This document shows positions 1 to 9,196 of a stretch of DNA of 64,000 bases, one piece after another. The translations under genes and the position numbers were made by a program. This DNA is from JBCBKP01 sp038521625 (GTDB taxonomy: Bacteria; Planctomycetota; Phycisphaerae; Phycisphaerales; UBA1924). The notes under the pieces are model-generated. The model did not search any database. It saw only the letters and a program-made list of their open reading frames with translations, and was not told where the DNA came from. The DNA is taken from contig JBCBKP010000001.1 of assembly GCA_038521625.1 (NCBI GenBank), forward strand, positions 62,001 through 126,000, given 5' to 3'. The stretch's first letter is position 1. Every line of letters starts with the position of its first letter.

Positions 1-1196
1 AAGGAACGTTCGAGCGGACCAAGCCGCACGTCAACACCGGCACGATCGGTCACATCGACCACGGCAAGAGCACGCTGACCGCGGCGCTGGCCGCGCGTTC
101 GGCCGCCCGCTTCGGCGGCGAGGCGAAGAGCTACGCCGAGATCACCAAGGGCGGCACCGTCCGCGACGCCAACAAGACCGTGACGATCGCCTCGTCGCAC
201 GTCGAGTACGAGACCGAGAAGCGTCACTACGCCCACGTCGACTGCCCGGGCCACGCCGACTTCGTCAAGAACATGATCACCGGCGCCGCCCAGATGGACG
301 GCGCGATCCTCGTCGTCTCGGCGGCCGACGGCCCGATGCCGCAGACCCGCGAGCACGTGCTGCTCGCCCGCCAGGTCGGCGTGCCGCACATCGTGGTCTT
401 CATGAACAAGGTCGACCTCGTCGACGACGAGGAGCTCCTCGAGCTCGTCGAGATGGAAGTCCGCGAGCTGCTCAGCAAGTACGACTTCCCGGGCGACGAC
501 ATCCCGGTCATCAAGGGCCAGGCCAACATCGCGCTCGAGAACCCGGGCGACGACGCGGCCTGCAAGGGCATCGACGAGCTGCTCGACGCCCTCGACGACT
601 ACTTCCCCGAGCCGGAGCGCGAGGTCGACAAGCCGTTCCTCCTCGCCGTCGAGGACGTCTTCTCGATCAAGGGCCGCGGCACGGTCGCCACCGGGCGTAT
701 CGAGCGCGGCCTGATCAAGGTCGGCGACGCCGCCGAGGTCGTCGGCCTGACCGAGGCCCCGCTCGCGACGACCATCACCGGCGTCGAGATGTTCAACAAG
801 ACCCTCGACCAGGGCGAGGCCGGCGACAACGCGGGCATCCTCCTCCGCGGCGTCGAGAAGAACCAGGTCCAGCGCGGCCAGGTGATCGTCAAGCCGGGCT
901 CGATCACCCCGCACACCAAGTTCAAGGGCCAGGTCTACGTCCTGAGCAAGGAGGAGGGCGGCCGCCACACGCCGTTCTTCAGCAACTACCGCCCGCAGTT
1001 CTACTTCCGCACGACCGACGTCACCGGCTCGGTCAAGCTGCTCGGCGGCGCCGAGATGTGCATGCCGGGCGACAACGTCGAGATCGAGGTCGACCTGATG
1101 GGCAAGCCCGTCGCCATGGAGGAGGGCCTCCGCTTCGCCATGCGCGAGGGCGGCCGCACCATCGGCTCGGGCACCGTCACGGGCATCATCGAGTAA
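1..1196 (+). CDS. tuf: Elongation factor Tu, 5' end cut by window
   Basis: GTPase that delivers aminoacyl-tRNA to the ribosome. The reading frame enters at base 3 and lacks only a few N-terminal residues. Visible motifs are the P-loop [21 protein letters not shown] (G3), NKVD (G4) and a complete domain 3 ending [17 protein letters not shown]. Switch I reads [19 protein letters not shown] instead of the usual ARGITI form, while the Mg2+-binding Thr is kept. I know this variant from planctomycete EF-Tu. rpmG, tRNA-Trp, secE and nusG follow in the same direction, the usual bacterial order. Product certain; exact start is outside the window. Confidence 0.97.
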   Translation, partial: GTFERTKPHVNTGTIGHIDHGKSTLTAALAARSAARFGGEAKSYAEITKGGTVRDANKTVTIASSHVEYETEKRHYAHVDCPGHADFVKNMITGAAQMDGAILVVSAADGPMPQTREHVLLARQVGVPHIVVFMNKVDLVDDEELLELVEMEVRELLSKYDFPGDDIPVIKGQANIALENPGDDAACKGIDELLDALDDYFPEPEREVDKPFLLAVEDVFSIKGRGTVATGRIERGLIKVGDAAEVVGLTEAPLATTITGVEMFNKTLDQGEAGDNAGILLRGVEKNQVQRGQVIVKPGSITPHTKFKGQVYVLSKEEGGRHTPFFSNYRPQFYFRTTDVTGSVKLLGGAEMCMPGDNVEIEVDLMGKPVAMEEGLRFAMREGGRTIGSGTVTGIIE

Positions 1197-1212
1197 TCGA
1201 GACCACACGCCC

Positions 1213-1230
1213 GGCCCGCGAGAGCGGGCC
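1213..1230 (+). terminator. Hairpin between tuf and rpmG
   Basis: A 7-bp stem GGCCCGC/GCGGGCC with a GAGA loop lies 17 bases after the tuf stop. Only a weak T run (ATTTC) follows, so it may be an attenuator or mRNA-processing structure rather than a full terminator. Confidence 0.3.
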
Positions 1231-1268
1231 CGGCGATTTCCGAGCGGCATGAAACGGAGGCCCCAGCG

Positions 1269-1457
1269 ATGGCCAAGAAGGGCAAAAAAGGACAGGCGCG
1301 CGAGCACGTGTGGCTCCAGTGCGCCGAGACGGGCGACCTGAACTATCGCACGTCGATCAACGTCAAGGGCGGCATCGACGACAAGCTCAAGGAGGGCTTC
1401 AACAAGTACTGCCCCCGTCTCCGCAAGCACACGCTGCACAAGATCAAGCGCAAGTGA
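1269..1457 (+). CDS. rpmG: Ribosomal protein bL33
   Basis: 62-residue basic protein of the large ribosomal subunit. It ends in the family signature CPRLRKHTLHKIKRK and carries ETGDLNYRT near residue 17. Its length fits the family. The start has a GGAGG-like sequence (ACGGAGGCCCC) just upstream. It lies between tuf and tRNA-Trp, as in many bacteria. The zinc-binding CxxC pairs found in some L33 forms are absent, so this is the zinc-independent type. Confidence 0.95.
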   Translation: MAKKGKKGQAREHVWLQCAETGDLNYRTSINVKGGIDDKLKEGFNKYCPRLRKHTLHKIKRK

Positions 1458-1497
1458 CGCGACCGCCGGCTCTACCGGCCCGGCGGGCGTGCAAGCT

Positions 1498-1570
1498 ACG
1501 GCAGTAGCTCAGTTGGTAGAGCAGTGGATTCCAAATCCACCGGTCGGGGGTTCGAGTCCCTCCTGCCGTG
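1498..1570 (+). tRNA. trnW: tRNA-Trp (CCA anticodon)
   Basis: Full cloverleaf of 73 nt. The 7-bp acceptor is ACGGCAG/CTGCCGT with discriminator G. The D arm is GCTC/GAGC, the anticodon stem GTGGA/TCCAC with loop TTCCAAA, and the T loop TTCGAGT. CCA is not encoded. It sits between rpmG and secE, so it is probably cut out of the tuf-secE-nusG transcript. Confidence 0.97.
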
Positions 1571-1576
1571 TTCCGA

Positions 1577-1597
1577 GCCCCGGCGCCACGCCGGGGC
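1577..1597 (+). other. Strong hairpin after tRNA-Trp
   Basis: Perfect 9-bp stem GCCCCGGCG/CGCCGGGGC with a 3-nt loop, 7 nt past the tRNA and 25 nt before secE. There is no T tract, so a processing or attenuation structure is more likely than a terminator. Confidence 0.4.
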
Positions 1598-1621
1598 GCC
1601 GTTGAAGGGAAGCACCGGCGA

Positions 1622-2320
1622 ATGCACGTCGGCATCACCAAGCCGGGTCAGGGGTACTGGGTCCGAGTCCTCAGCGCCGTCTTCGCCGGCGTCCTGACGC
1701 TCGCCGCCGCGCAGTGGGCCTGGGAGCAGGCCGCGGTCCTCGACCTGCCCGTCCGCGCCTACGAGCTCTCGCTCGAGGGCGTCGAGGGCGAGCTCGCCGC
1801 GGACGACACCGTCACCCTGCTCGCCCCGCCCACCGATCTCGAATCGACCCGCGACTCCGAGGAGATCGGCGTCGCCGTCGTCGAGTCCTTCGAGGCACGC
1901 GACAGGCGGCGCGCCGTCGTCACGATCCTCCCGCCCGCCGGCCTGCCCGAGGGACGCAACGCCCTCGACGCGAACCGGCTCGCCGACGCCGACGGCGGCG
2001 CTTTCGAGGCCCGCGTCCGATCCCGCCGCGCCGACCCGGTCGTCGCGCGGATCTTCGTCTCCGCCGGGCTCGCGGGCGTCATCATCCTCGCCGGCGCGAT
2101 CGCGATCTTCCTGCTCGTCGGCAGCGGCCGGCGCAGCGTGGACTTCCTCATCGTCACCGACGGCGAGATGAAGAAGGTCAACTGGCCCACCCGGCCCGAG
2201 GTCGTCGGCTCCACGCAGGTCGTCATCTTCGCCTCGGTCCTGCTCGCGGCGATCCTCTTCATGGTCGATGTCGGCTTCTCGAAGTTCTTCCAGTTCGTCG
2301 GCGTCCTCGAGGGCGGCTGA
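1622..2320 (+). CDS. secE: Preprotein translocase subunit SecE, enlarged
   Basis: Essential small subunit of the SecYEG channel in the inner membrane. The family core is at the C-terminus: DGEMKKVNWPTRPEVVGST followed by a membrane helix. At 232 aa it is much longer than the usual 60-130 aa. A first membrane segment (about residues 12-35) is followed by a hydrophilic domain of about 110 residues, then a second membrane segment (about 145-165) before the SecE core. I place the start at ATG 1622, behind GAAGGGA. An earlier in-frame ATG would overlap the tRNA. nusG follows 63 nt downstream. Confidence 0.9.
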   Translation: MHVGITKPGQGYWVRVLSAVFAGVLTLAAAQWAWEQAAVLDLPVRAYELSLEGVEGELAADDTVTLLAPPTDLESTRDSEEIGVAVVESFEARDRRRAVVTILPPAGLPEGRNALDANRLADADGGAFEARVRSRRADPVVARIFVSAGLAGVIILAGAIAIFLLVGSGRRSVDFLIVTDGEMKKVNWPTRPEVVGSTQVVIFASVLLAAILFMVDVGFSKFFQFVGVLEGG

Positions 2321-2383
2321 GCACCCCCGCCCCGACGCCCCAGCCGCCGCCCGGACGCGGCACCAGCCCGGAGGCACGCACCG

Positions 2384-3208
2384 ATGCTCGAAGACCCGGC
2401 ACAGCAGCCCACCGACGCCAGCACCCCCGGCGCCACCCAAGACGTCACCCCCGAAGCCGATCCCGACGCCGCGGCCCCCGATGTCGCGAACCCCGATGCC
2501 GCGACCCCCGATGTCGCGACCGGGACCGAGACGGAATCGGCCCCCGCCGAGCCCGCCGCCGAGGCCGAGGCCAAGCCCGCCGAGCCGGCGCTCGACGGCA
2601 CGCCCAACCAGCGCGAGGACGTGCTCGATGAGGACGACCCGATCACCCAGGAGGGGATGAACTGGTTCGTCCTCCGCGTCGCCTCCAACAAGGAGTCGAG
2701 CGTCCAGCAGACGCTTCTCCGCAAGGTGCAGATCGAGTCGATGGCCCACCTCGTGGGCCGGATCCTCGTCCCCACCGAGAAGACCAAGACCATCAAGGGC
2801 GGCAAGCAGAAGATCGTCGAGACCAAGCTCTACCCCGGCTACGTCTTCGTCGAGATGCGCCTCGAGGACGACGGGCGCATCCCGCAGGACGTCTTCTTCC
2901 TCATCAAGGAGACGACCGGCGTCGGCGACTTCATCGGCACCGCTGGGCGGCCCAGCCCGATGGCCGAGCACGAGATCGCCAAGATGCTCCTCGACAGCCG
3001 CAAGCCCGAGGACGAGCCGACGATCCGCATGACCTTCGAGAAGGGCGAGGCGGTCATCATCCGCGAGGGCCCCTTCGAGAACTACGAGGGCACCGTCGAC
3101 GAGCTCTTCCCCGACAAGGGCCAGGTCCGTGTCCTCGTCACCATCTTCGGCCGCCAGGCGCCGGTCGACCTCGAGGAGTGGCAGATCTCCAAGGCCGACG
3201 AGGTCTAA
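2384..3208 (+). CDS. nusG: Transcription termination/antitermination protein NusG
   Basis: Binds RNA polymerase and couples it to Rho or the ribosome. The NGN domain starts at MNWFVLRVASNKE (about residue 92). A C-terminal KOW segment contains VIIREGPFENYEGTV and the final VTIFGRQAPVDLE. The first 90 residues are an acidic Ala/Pro/Asp extension with short repeats (PDAAAPDVANPDAATPDVA), unusual for NusG. I prefer ATG 2384 because GGAGG lies 9 nt upstream. ATG 2657 would give a standard 184-aa protein, but its AGGAGG is only 2 nt away. No rplK follows, which breaks the usual nusG-rplK order. Confidence 0.93.
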   Translation: MLEDPAQQPTDASTPGATQDVTPEADPDAAAPDVANPDAATPDVATGTETESAPAEPAAEAEAKPAEPALDGTPNQREDVLDEDDPITQEGMNWFVLRVASNKESSVQQTLLRKVQIESMAHLVGRILVPTEKTKTIKGGKQKIVETKLYPGYVFVEMRLEDDGRIPQDVFFLIKETTGVGDFIGTAGRPSPMAEHEIAKMLLDSRKPEDEPTIRMTFEKGEAVIIREGPFENYEGTVDELFPDKGQVRVLVTIFGRQAPVDLEEWQISKADEV

Positions 3209-3380
3209 CCCCGCCGCGCCCGACCGCGCCCGCCCGCGACAAATCACCGACCGCGACCCCCGAGCCCCCGTCAATCGCTCCGGGACGCGGTCGGTGCGCG
3301 CCCGCACGCCGTGACCGACCACCGCCGGGATACGCTCCAACACGCGGACAGCCCCGACCGCACCCCTGGAGGTGGACGGC

Positions 3381-6300
3381 GTGCAGGACAAGCCCCCCAA
3401 GAAGCGCTCGCTGCTCAAGACGCTCTCGATCACGCTCGGCGTCCTCGTCGTGCTGCTGGTGGTGCTCGTCGCGCTGGCGCCGTCGCTCGCCGGCGGGTTC
3501 GCCAAGGGCGCGATCGAGTCCGCGGCCGGTGATTCCATCCGCGGCTCGGTCCGCGTTGGCTCGGTCTCGCTCTCCTGGTTTGGCTCCCAGAAGCTCGGCC
3601 GCGTCGAGCTGCTCGACGAGAACGGCGGACCGGTCGCGGTCCTCGACGCCGAGTTGCCGACCGGGCTGCTCGCGCTGGCCGCCGGCGGCGACCTCGGCGT
3701 GCTCAAGGTCACCGGCTCGGCCCGCGTCGAGCAGCGCGAGGACGGGTCATTCAACCTGCTCGAGGCCATCGCCTCGACCGACACGAGCGCACCGAGCGAG
3801 CCCGCCGAGGGCGGAACCGACCTCTCCTTTCTCGAGACGCTCTCCGCGGGGATCGACGTCGAGAGCCTGGAGCTGCTCGTCATCGTCCGCGACGCCGACG
3901 GCCGGCCGATCGAGCTGAAGTCGCAGGCGATCGACGCCAGCGCGCGCCTCGAGCCGGGGCGCCCGATCACCGCCGAGCTCGAGGGCCTGCTCGAATCCCA
4001 GGGCTCGCGCTCGCCGCTCGCGGTCAGCGCGAGCCTGAGCAACCTGCTCGACGCCAATGGCGCGATCGACATCGCCGGCGCCGAGGTGGTCGCCAGCGCA
4101 TCGATCGAGAACCTGGACGCGGCGCTGCTCGACCGCGTGCTCCGCGCCGACGGTGCCTTCATCGACGCGCACCCCGAGGGCTCGACCCGGGTCTCGATCG
4201 AGGCCGGCGGCTCGCTCGCCGGCGGGCTGCAGATCGACGCCGTCGCGCCGGGCGTGACCGCCACCGCCGAGCTCACGCTCGACGACCGCCGGGACACCGT
4301 GATCGGCACCAGCCCGGCGACCGTCACGCTCGACACGCGCGCTCTCGGGTGGGCCCTTCCGGCGTTCGCGCCCGAGTACGCCGCGCAGCTCCGCGCGCAG
4401 GACCTCGGCGAGATCTCGCGCTTCCCGGCGCTCACGCTCACGCTCGAGGACCTCCGCGCGCCGCTGCCGGCGGCCGGCGCCCCGCTCGATCTGCGCGGCG
4501 CCGGCGCGACGCTCCGCCTGCACTCGACGGCGCTCGCGGGCTCGGTGAACGTTCCGGGCGCCCGCGCGCCGCGGGCGCTCGCGCTCGACCCGGCCGAGAT
4601 CACCCTCGAGATCGACGACCTCGCGCGCGGCGCCCGCCTCCGCGGCACGGTCGCGCCCACGCTCGACGGCGCCTCGGCCGGCAGCATCGCGCTCGATCTC
4701 GCGACCGGCGGTCTGCTCGACGACGCCGGCGCGGTCGCGACCCGACTGCCATCGCTCGAGGGCGGCGTGACGCTGACCGGGCTCTCCTCCGAGCTGCTCC
4801 GCCCGCTGCTCGAGCCGGCCGGGATTGATGTCGAGCGCCTCATCGGACGCAGCGCCGACGCCTCGATCGTCGCGAGCCAGCCGGACCCGGACGAGCCCGC
4901 GCGCGTGACCGTCGATGTACGAGCCGGCGCGATCACGGCGCTCGGCACGCTGCTCGCCTCGCCGCAGCGCGTCGATCTCGACGCCGACGGTTTCACCGCG
5001 ACCATCCGCTCGCTCGACGCCGCGGCCCTGCCCGCGCTCGCGGGCGCCGGCGTGACCGCCATCTCCGACGCACGCCTCACGCTGTCGACGCTCGGCGCCG
5101 ACGTCGAGCCGCTGCTCGAGGGCGACCTGCGCTCGCTCGCGCTCGCCGCCGAACTGACGGTCCGGTCGATCACCGGCGACGCCGCCGGCTCGCCCGTCGA
5201 GCTGCGTGACCTCCGAGCCACCGCCGCCACCCAACGCGGCGCGCCGTTCCGCGCCCAGCTCGACGCGCAGCTGCCCGGACGCGCCGGACGCCCGGGCAGC
5301 GCCAGCGCCTCGCTGAACATCCTGAAGCCCTTCGACGACCAGGGCGCCCCGCCCAGCGGCATCCCCGCCAGCTCGAGCGCGACGATCGTGCTGGCCGACA
5401 TCCCGGGCCGGCTCTTCACGCCCGTGCTCCAAGAGCTCGGGCTCGACCCGGACGCCGTGCTGGGCGAGCACGTGACGTTCCAGGTCCAGGCCTCGACCGA
5501 CGCCGACGCGGTCGGCACCGCCGTCCTCGCCGGCTCCGGCGACGCCTTCGAGCTCGCCGGACGCCTGACGATCACGCCCGAGCAGATCCGGGTCGAAGAC
5601 CAGTCGCTCTACCTCACGCACCGACGCCCGGAAGCCCTGCTCGCCGCGTCCGAAACGCCCGTGCCCGCGCGATTGCGCGACGTCACCCTGCGCGCCCGGA
5701 CGCTGAGCGTGCCGCTGAACGAGGGCGCACCGGACCTGACCGCGGCCCGGCTCGAAGCGATCGCGACCGCCCGCGGCTTCGCCTACACGCTCGACGCGCC
5801 CGACGGCCAGCCCGACGCGTCGATCACCGCGCGCGGACCGATCGAGCTGACCGCCTCGGTCCTCGACGGACGCGTCACCGCGTCCATCCCCGACGGCACG
5901 CGCCTCAGCGCGATCAACCTCGTCGCGCCCACCGCCGACGGCTCGACGCGCACGCTCCCGACCCAGGACCTCGAGCTCGCCGCGAGCGTCGAGACGTCCC
6001 TCGACGTCCTGCTCGAGGGCGCGCCTGGCAAGCTCGAGGGCTCGCTGACCGCCCTCGGCACCACGGCCGGCTCGCGTCTCGGGAACATCGACGGGAGCTT
6101 CGAGCTCGATCTCGCCGAAACGCGGCCCGCCGGGCCGTTCGGCCTCGCGCTGCGCGTCGACGGCCTGAACACCTCGCTCGTCGATGCGCTCCAGCTGCTC
6201 GACCTCGAGCTCCGCGAGGCGTTCGGCCCCGCCGCCACGGCGCGCGTCGAACTCGTAGGAAGCCTTGACCAGAGCAGAGAGGGCCTTGCCGCGATCGACG

Positions 6301-7658
6301 GCGCCTCGCTCACCGCCTCGATCGACAGCGAACGCCTGCGCATCGACCGCCCCGCGCGGTTCACATTCAACGACGGCGTGCTCCGATCGGCCCAGCCGGT
6401 CCGCCTCGAGTGGGACGCCTCGCCCGCGTTCGTCAACGCGCTGCTCGGCGTCGACCCCAGCGCCGGCTCCGACCCGAGTGCGCCCCAGGCACCCATCCGC
6501 ATGACCGAGACCGCCAGCGCCACGCTCCGCGTCGACCGGCTCGCGATCCCGCTCGACGGACGCCTCGGCGAGCCCGACCTGCGCGTCTCGGTGCGCAACC
6601 CGCGACTGGCCATGTCGCTCGGCGCCGCCGGCGTCCGCACGTTCCAGAACACCGAGCTCTCGATCGCGACCACCGAGACCCCGGGCGCGTTCCGCCTGAC
6701 CGCGGCCGCTGACGAGAACAACCGTCGTCTCGTCGAGGCCGACCTGCTCGCGACCGGTGCGCTGACGGGCGAACCTGCGATCACCGGCACCGCGTCGCTC
6801 ATCGATGTCCCGACGCCGCTCGTCGACGCACTCGTCGGCCTCGATGGTCTCGCGGTCACGATCCTCGGCCCGACCGCCAGCCTCCGCACCGAGCTCCGCG
6901 ATCTCCCGGCCGCCGGTGGCACGATCCAGATCCGCGGCGAGAGCTCGCAGTCTGAGCTCGTCTTCGACGCCGCGATCGAGCAGCAGGGCGAGCGCCGCTT
7001 CCTCGTCACCCAGGGTCAGCCTCTTGCGCGCGTGAACCGCCTGCAGACGGGCACCGGATTCAAGCTGCTCGACTTCCTCCCGATGTTCGGCGGCCTCGCC
7101 AAGGACCCCGCCACCGACGACCCCGCGACGGTGACCGTCCAGCGCCTCCGCTACCCCCTCGACGGCGATGTCGCCCTGATCGAACTCGCGGCCGCGATCG
7201 ACCCGGGCGAGGTCCGCTACGGCCTCGCCGGCCCATTCGCCGGGCTGCTCAACGCCGCCGGCCGGGGAGGCGGAGTCGGCGGCCGTGCCGGCACGAGGTT
7301 CGAGCAGGTCAACCTCGTGATGGCCCAGGGCGTGCTGAGCTACTCGGATCTCAAGCTGCCGATCGGTGAGTTCGTCTTCGACACGACCGGGCGGTTCGAC
7401 CTCGTCAACCGGAACGAGCGCATCGAGCTCAAGATCCCCGCCGGAGCGTTCGCGGGCGAGGCCATCGGCGGCAGCCGGGGCCCTCTCCGCGGCACCCTCA
7501 ACGCCGCCGTGAAGGTCCCCGTCGTCCGCGAGGGCCCGATGGACCAGGAAAACAAGTGGGAGCCCAACTTCGAGTCCGTCCTCGAAGACCTGTTCTCACC
7601 CGACAACATCGGCAACATCATCGACGGCATCTTCCGACGCCCCGGCGGCGGGGGCTAG
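3381..7658 (+). CDS. Giant AsmA-like envelope protein
   Basis: 1,425 residues with one N-terminal membrane helix (about residues 10-30), then a very long beta-rich, Asp/Leu/Thr-rich exported region of repeating short strands with almost no Cys. The region after the helix (GSVRVGSVSLSWFGSQKLG) and the C-terminal part (LPIGEFVFDTTGRFDLVN) resemble the AsmA/TamB/DUF748 class of large periplasmic proteins that link the membranes and move lipid. That role is inferred from architecture only. GTG 3381 is preferred because GGAGGTGG lies about 8 nt upstream; GTG 3372 is possible. Its last 4 bases overlap the stop of the opposite-strand repressor gene. Confidence 0.65.
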   Translation: MQDKPPKKRSLLKTLSITLGVLVVLLVVLVALAPSLAGGFAKGAIESAAGDSIRGSVRVGSVSLSWFGSQKLGRVELLDENGGPVAVLDAELPTGLLALAAGGDLGVLKVTGSARVEQREDGSFNLLEAIASTDTSAPSEPAEGGTDLSFLETLSAGIDVESLELLVIVRDADGRPIELKSQAIDASARLEPGRPITAELEGLLESQGSRSPLAVSASLSNLLDANGAIDIAGAEVVASASIENLDAALLDRVLRADGAFIDAHPEGSTRVSIEAGGSLAGGLQIDAVAPGVTATAELTLDDRRDTVIGTSPATVTLDTRALGWALPAFAPEYAAQLRAQDLGEISRFPALTLTLEDLRAPLPAAGAPLDLRGAGATLRLHSTALAGSVNVPGARAPRALALDPAEITLEIDDLARGARLRGTVAPTLDGASAGSIALDLATGGLLDDAGAVATRLPSLEGGVTLTGLSSELLRPLLEPAGIDVERLIGRSADASIVASQPDPDEPARVTVDVRAGAITALGTLLASPQRVDLDADGFTATIRSLDAAALPALAGAGVTAISDARLTLSTLGADVEPLLEGDLRSLALAAELTVRSITGDAAGSPVELRDLRATAATQRGAPFRAQLDAQLPGRAGRPGSASASLNILKPFDDQGAPPSGIPASSSATIVLADIPGRLFTPVLQELGLDPDAVLGEHVTFQVQASTDADAVGTAVLAGSGDAFELAGRLTITPEQIRVEDQSLYLTHRRPEALLAASETPVPARLRDVTLRARTLSVPLNEGAPDLTAARLEAIATARGFAYTLDAPDGQPDASITARGPIELTASVLDGRVTASIPDGTRLSAINLVAPTADGSTRTLPTQDLELAASVETSLDVLLEGAPGKLEGSLTALGTTAGSRLGNIDGSFELDLAETRPAGPFGLALRVDGLNTSLVDALQLLDLELREAFGPAATARVELVGSLDQSREGLAAIDGASLTASIDSERLRIDRPARFTFNDGVLRSAQPVRLEWDASPAFVNALLGVDPSAGSDPSAPQAPIRMTETASATLRVDRLAIPLDGRLGEPDLRVSVRNPRLAMSLGAAGVRTFQNTELSIATTETPGAFRLTAAADENNRRLVEADLLATGALTGEPAITGTASLIDVPTPLVDALVGLDGLAVTILGPTASLRTELRDLPAAGGTIQIRGESSQSELVFDAAIEQQGERRFLVTQGQPLARVNRLQTGTGFKLLDFLPMFGGLAKDPATDDPATVTVQRLRYPLDGDVALIELAAAIDPGEVRYGLAGPFAGLLNAAGRGGGVGGRAGTRFEQVNLVMAQGVLSYSDLKLPIGEFVFDTTGRFDLVNRNERIELKIPAGAFAGEAIGGSRGPLRGTLNAAVKVPVVREGPMDQENKWEPNFESVLEDLFSPDNIGNIIDGIFRRPGGGG

Positions 7659-8566
7659 AGACTCCGCGTCACGCTCACCGCCCGATACAGACCCGCCACC
7701 AGCTCACGCTCCAGCACCCGCGGCGGGTACCGGTTGTTCACCGGCTGCAGCCGGATCAGCCCGCCCCCGTCTTCGCCCGTCTCGAAGTACACACGCTTGA
7801 ACGTCGTCTCGTCGTCCGGCTCCAGCCGCGCGAAGCAATCGCTGCCGTCGACCACGTCGCGCGCCGGGCTGAACACCACGATGTCGCCCTCGCGGTAGTC
7901 CGGCTCCATCGAGTCTCCGACCACCCGCGCCGCGAACGCGTCCGGATCCTCCAGGTCCGGGCAGCGCACGTACTCGTCCGCCGCCCGCGCCGGATACCCG
8001 AGATCCGTGAACCCCGCCGGGTACCCCGCCGCGACACGATTGATCAGCGGCACCTCCCGCGGCAGCGGCGCGCCGACGGGCTCGGCATGCGTCCCGGACG
8101 CCGGCATCAGCCGCTCGGTCAGACGCGCAAGCTCGCCCGTGCGGTACGCGGCGTCGAGCCGGCCCACCACCCGCCCGCGCTCGTCGAGCGACGTCCCGCG
8201 CAGCAGCTCCGCCAGCCGGCGTGAGGCCTCCAGGTCATCGCGGATCGCCGCGGGCGTCCGCTCCAGACGCGCCGCCCGTGTGAGAGGCCCGCCGGCCTCC
8301 AGCCCGAGCGCGATCTCCAGCCTCGCGAGCAGCTCCTCGCTCGGCGGGCCCTTGCGCCCGTTCTCCATCAGCGAGAGATAGCTCCGGGCACACCCGCACG
8401 CCACCGCGAGCCGCTCCAGCGTCAGCCCGGCAGCCTCGCGGGCCGAACGGAGTGACCTGCCGAATCCGGGGGTCGCCGGCCGATCCGGATCGACGCGGTT
8501 GTGCGCCGTCTCGCGGACTTCCGGTCCGGAACGACCCTCCTGTGCGCTGTTTCGCGGAGTTGCCAT
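7655..8566 (-). CDS. XRE-type HTH repressor with LexA/CI S24 peptidase domain
   Basis: 303-aa transcriptional repressor, probably controlling the divergent phage-like genes. An N-terminal XRE HTH (about residues 34-92, LTLERLAVACGCARSYLSLM) is joined by a linker to a C-terminal S24 domain. The catalytic pair is visible: Ser219 in GDSMEPDY and Lys257 in TTFKRVYF. A candidate LexA-type cleavage site RVAAGYP (Ala180-Gly181) lies about 39 residues before the Ser, so RecA-stimulated self-cleavage is likely. ATG 8566 is chosen over an upstream TTG because GGAAGGG precedes it at good spacing. A TTGACG/TAGACT promoter and inverted half-sites lie immediately upstream. Confidence 0.88.
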   Translation of the reverse strand: MATPRNSAQEGRSGPEVRETAHNRVDPDRPATPGFGRSLRSAREAAGLTLERLAVACGCARSYLSLMENGRKGPPSEELLARLEIALGLEAGGPLTRAARLERTPAAIRDDLEASRRLAELLRGTSLDERGRVVGRLDAAYRTGELARLTERLMPASGTHAEPVGAPLPREVPLINRVAAGYPAGFTDLGYPARAADEYVRCPDLEDPDAFAARVVGDSMEPDYREGDIVVFSPARDVVDGSDCFARLEPDDETTFKRVYFETGEDGGGLIRLQPVNNRYPPRVLERELVAGLYRAVSVTRSL

Positions 8567-8578
8567 ACAAAGCCCTTC

Positions 8579-8625
8579 CAATCAGTCTATCTCAGTGTAA
8601 CATATCGTCAAGAGTTTACTGATTG
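8579..8625 (-). promoter_or_regulatory. Repressor promoter with inverted operator half-sites
   Basis: The only AT-rich stretch between the divergent genes. On the minus strand, TTGACG (8606-8611) and TAGACT (8584-8589) are 16 nt apart and form a sigma70-type promoter for the repressor. CAATCAGT (8579-8586) and ACTGATTG (8618-8625) are a perfect 8-bp inverted repeat, one arm overlapping the -10. This fits an autoregulated operator for the S24 repressor. The plus-strand promoter is not clear. Confidence 0.5.
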
Positions 8626-8662
8626 TTGAACAGACGAGGCAGGGGCGGCTCAGGAGGTATCG

Positions 8663-9196
8663 ATGGACGATCTCGCATCACGCAAGATCCTATCAGAATC
8701 CAATCATACGGTTGATCTGGCGGGCCAGGCCCGGCGACGGACCCTCCAGGCCGCCGACCGGTTCGACCCACCGGCCATCCCCGACCTGCGTCGGCGTGTC
8801 CACGCCGAGACCGCCGCCCGGATCTGCGAACTCGCCGAGCACCTGCCGATGGGCGACCGCGAGGTGCTCCGCGCCGTCTTCGCCGACGCCCGCCGAGTGG
8901 CCGAGGTCGCCGCGCTGCTGGGCCGGACGCCGCGCCAGATCCGCGGGCGCGTCCGCGCCCTGACCCGCCGGGTCCTCGATCCGCGTTTCGAGTTCGTGGT
9001 GCGGTCCCGCGACCGCTGGCCGGACGAGCGCCGGCTGGTCGCGCAGCTGCGCCTGATCGAGGGACGCCCGATGCGCTCAGTCGCCCGCCTGCTCGGGATG
9101 ACGCTGCACCACGTGCGCCGCCAGGAGGACACGATCGACGCGCTGTTCGAGGCCGCCGGCGAGGTCGTCCGCGACATCGATCGGGCCTGCGCATGA
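8663..9196 (+). CDS. Sigma-region-4-like HTH protein
   Basis: 177 residues, very Arg-rich. Two helix-turn-helix-like segments are visible: DREVLRAVFADARRVAEVA with LLGRTPRQIRGRVRAL (about residues 69-105), and LRLIEGRPMRSVARLLGMT (about 128-148). Their spacing recalls sigma factor region 4 or small phage regulators; no region 2 is apparent. A strong AGGAGG precedes the ATG. The stop overlaps the start of the ABC/GNAT gene by 4 nt (ATGA), so the two are translationally coupled. It probably regulates or marks DNA for the phage-like module. Function not established. Confidence 0.6.
   Translation: MDDLASRKILSESNHTVDLAGQARRRTLQAADRFDPPAIPDLRRRVHAETAARICELAEHLPMGDREVLRAVFADARRVAEVAALLGRTPRQIRGRVRALTRRVLDPRFEFVVRSRDRWPDERRLVAQLRLIEGRPMRSVARLLGMTLHHVRRQEDTIDALFEAAGEVVRDIDRACA

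Noticed and set aside
1496..5575. Open frame of 1,359 codons on the minus strand opposite secE, nusG and the AsmA-like gene
   Set aside because: Mirror frame of high-GC coding DNA: Arg/Ser/Pro-rich, no motifs, and it would cross tRNA-Trp.
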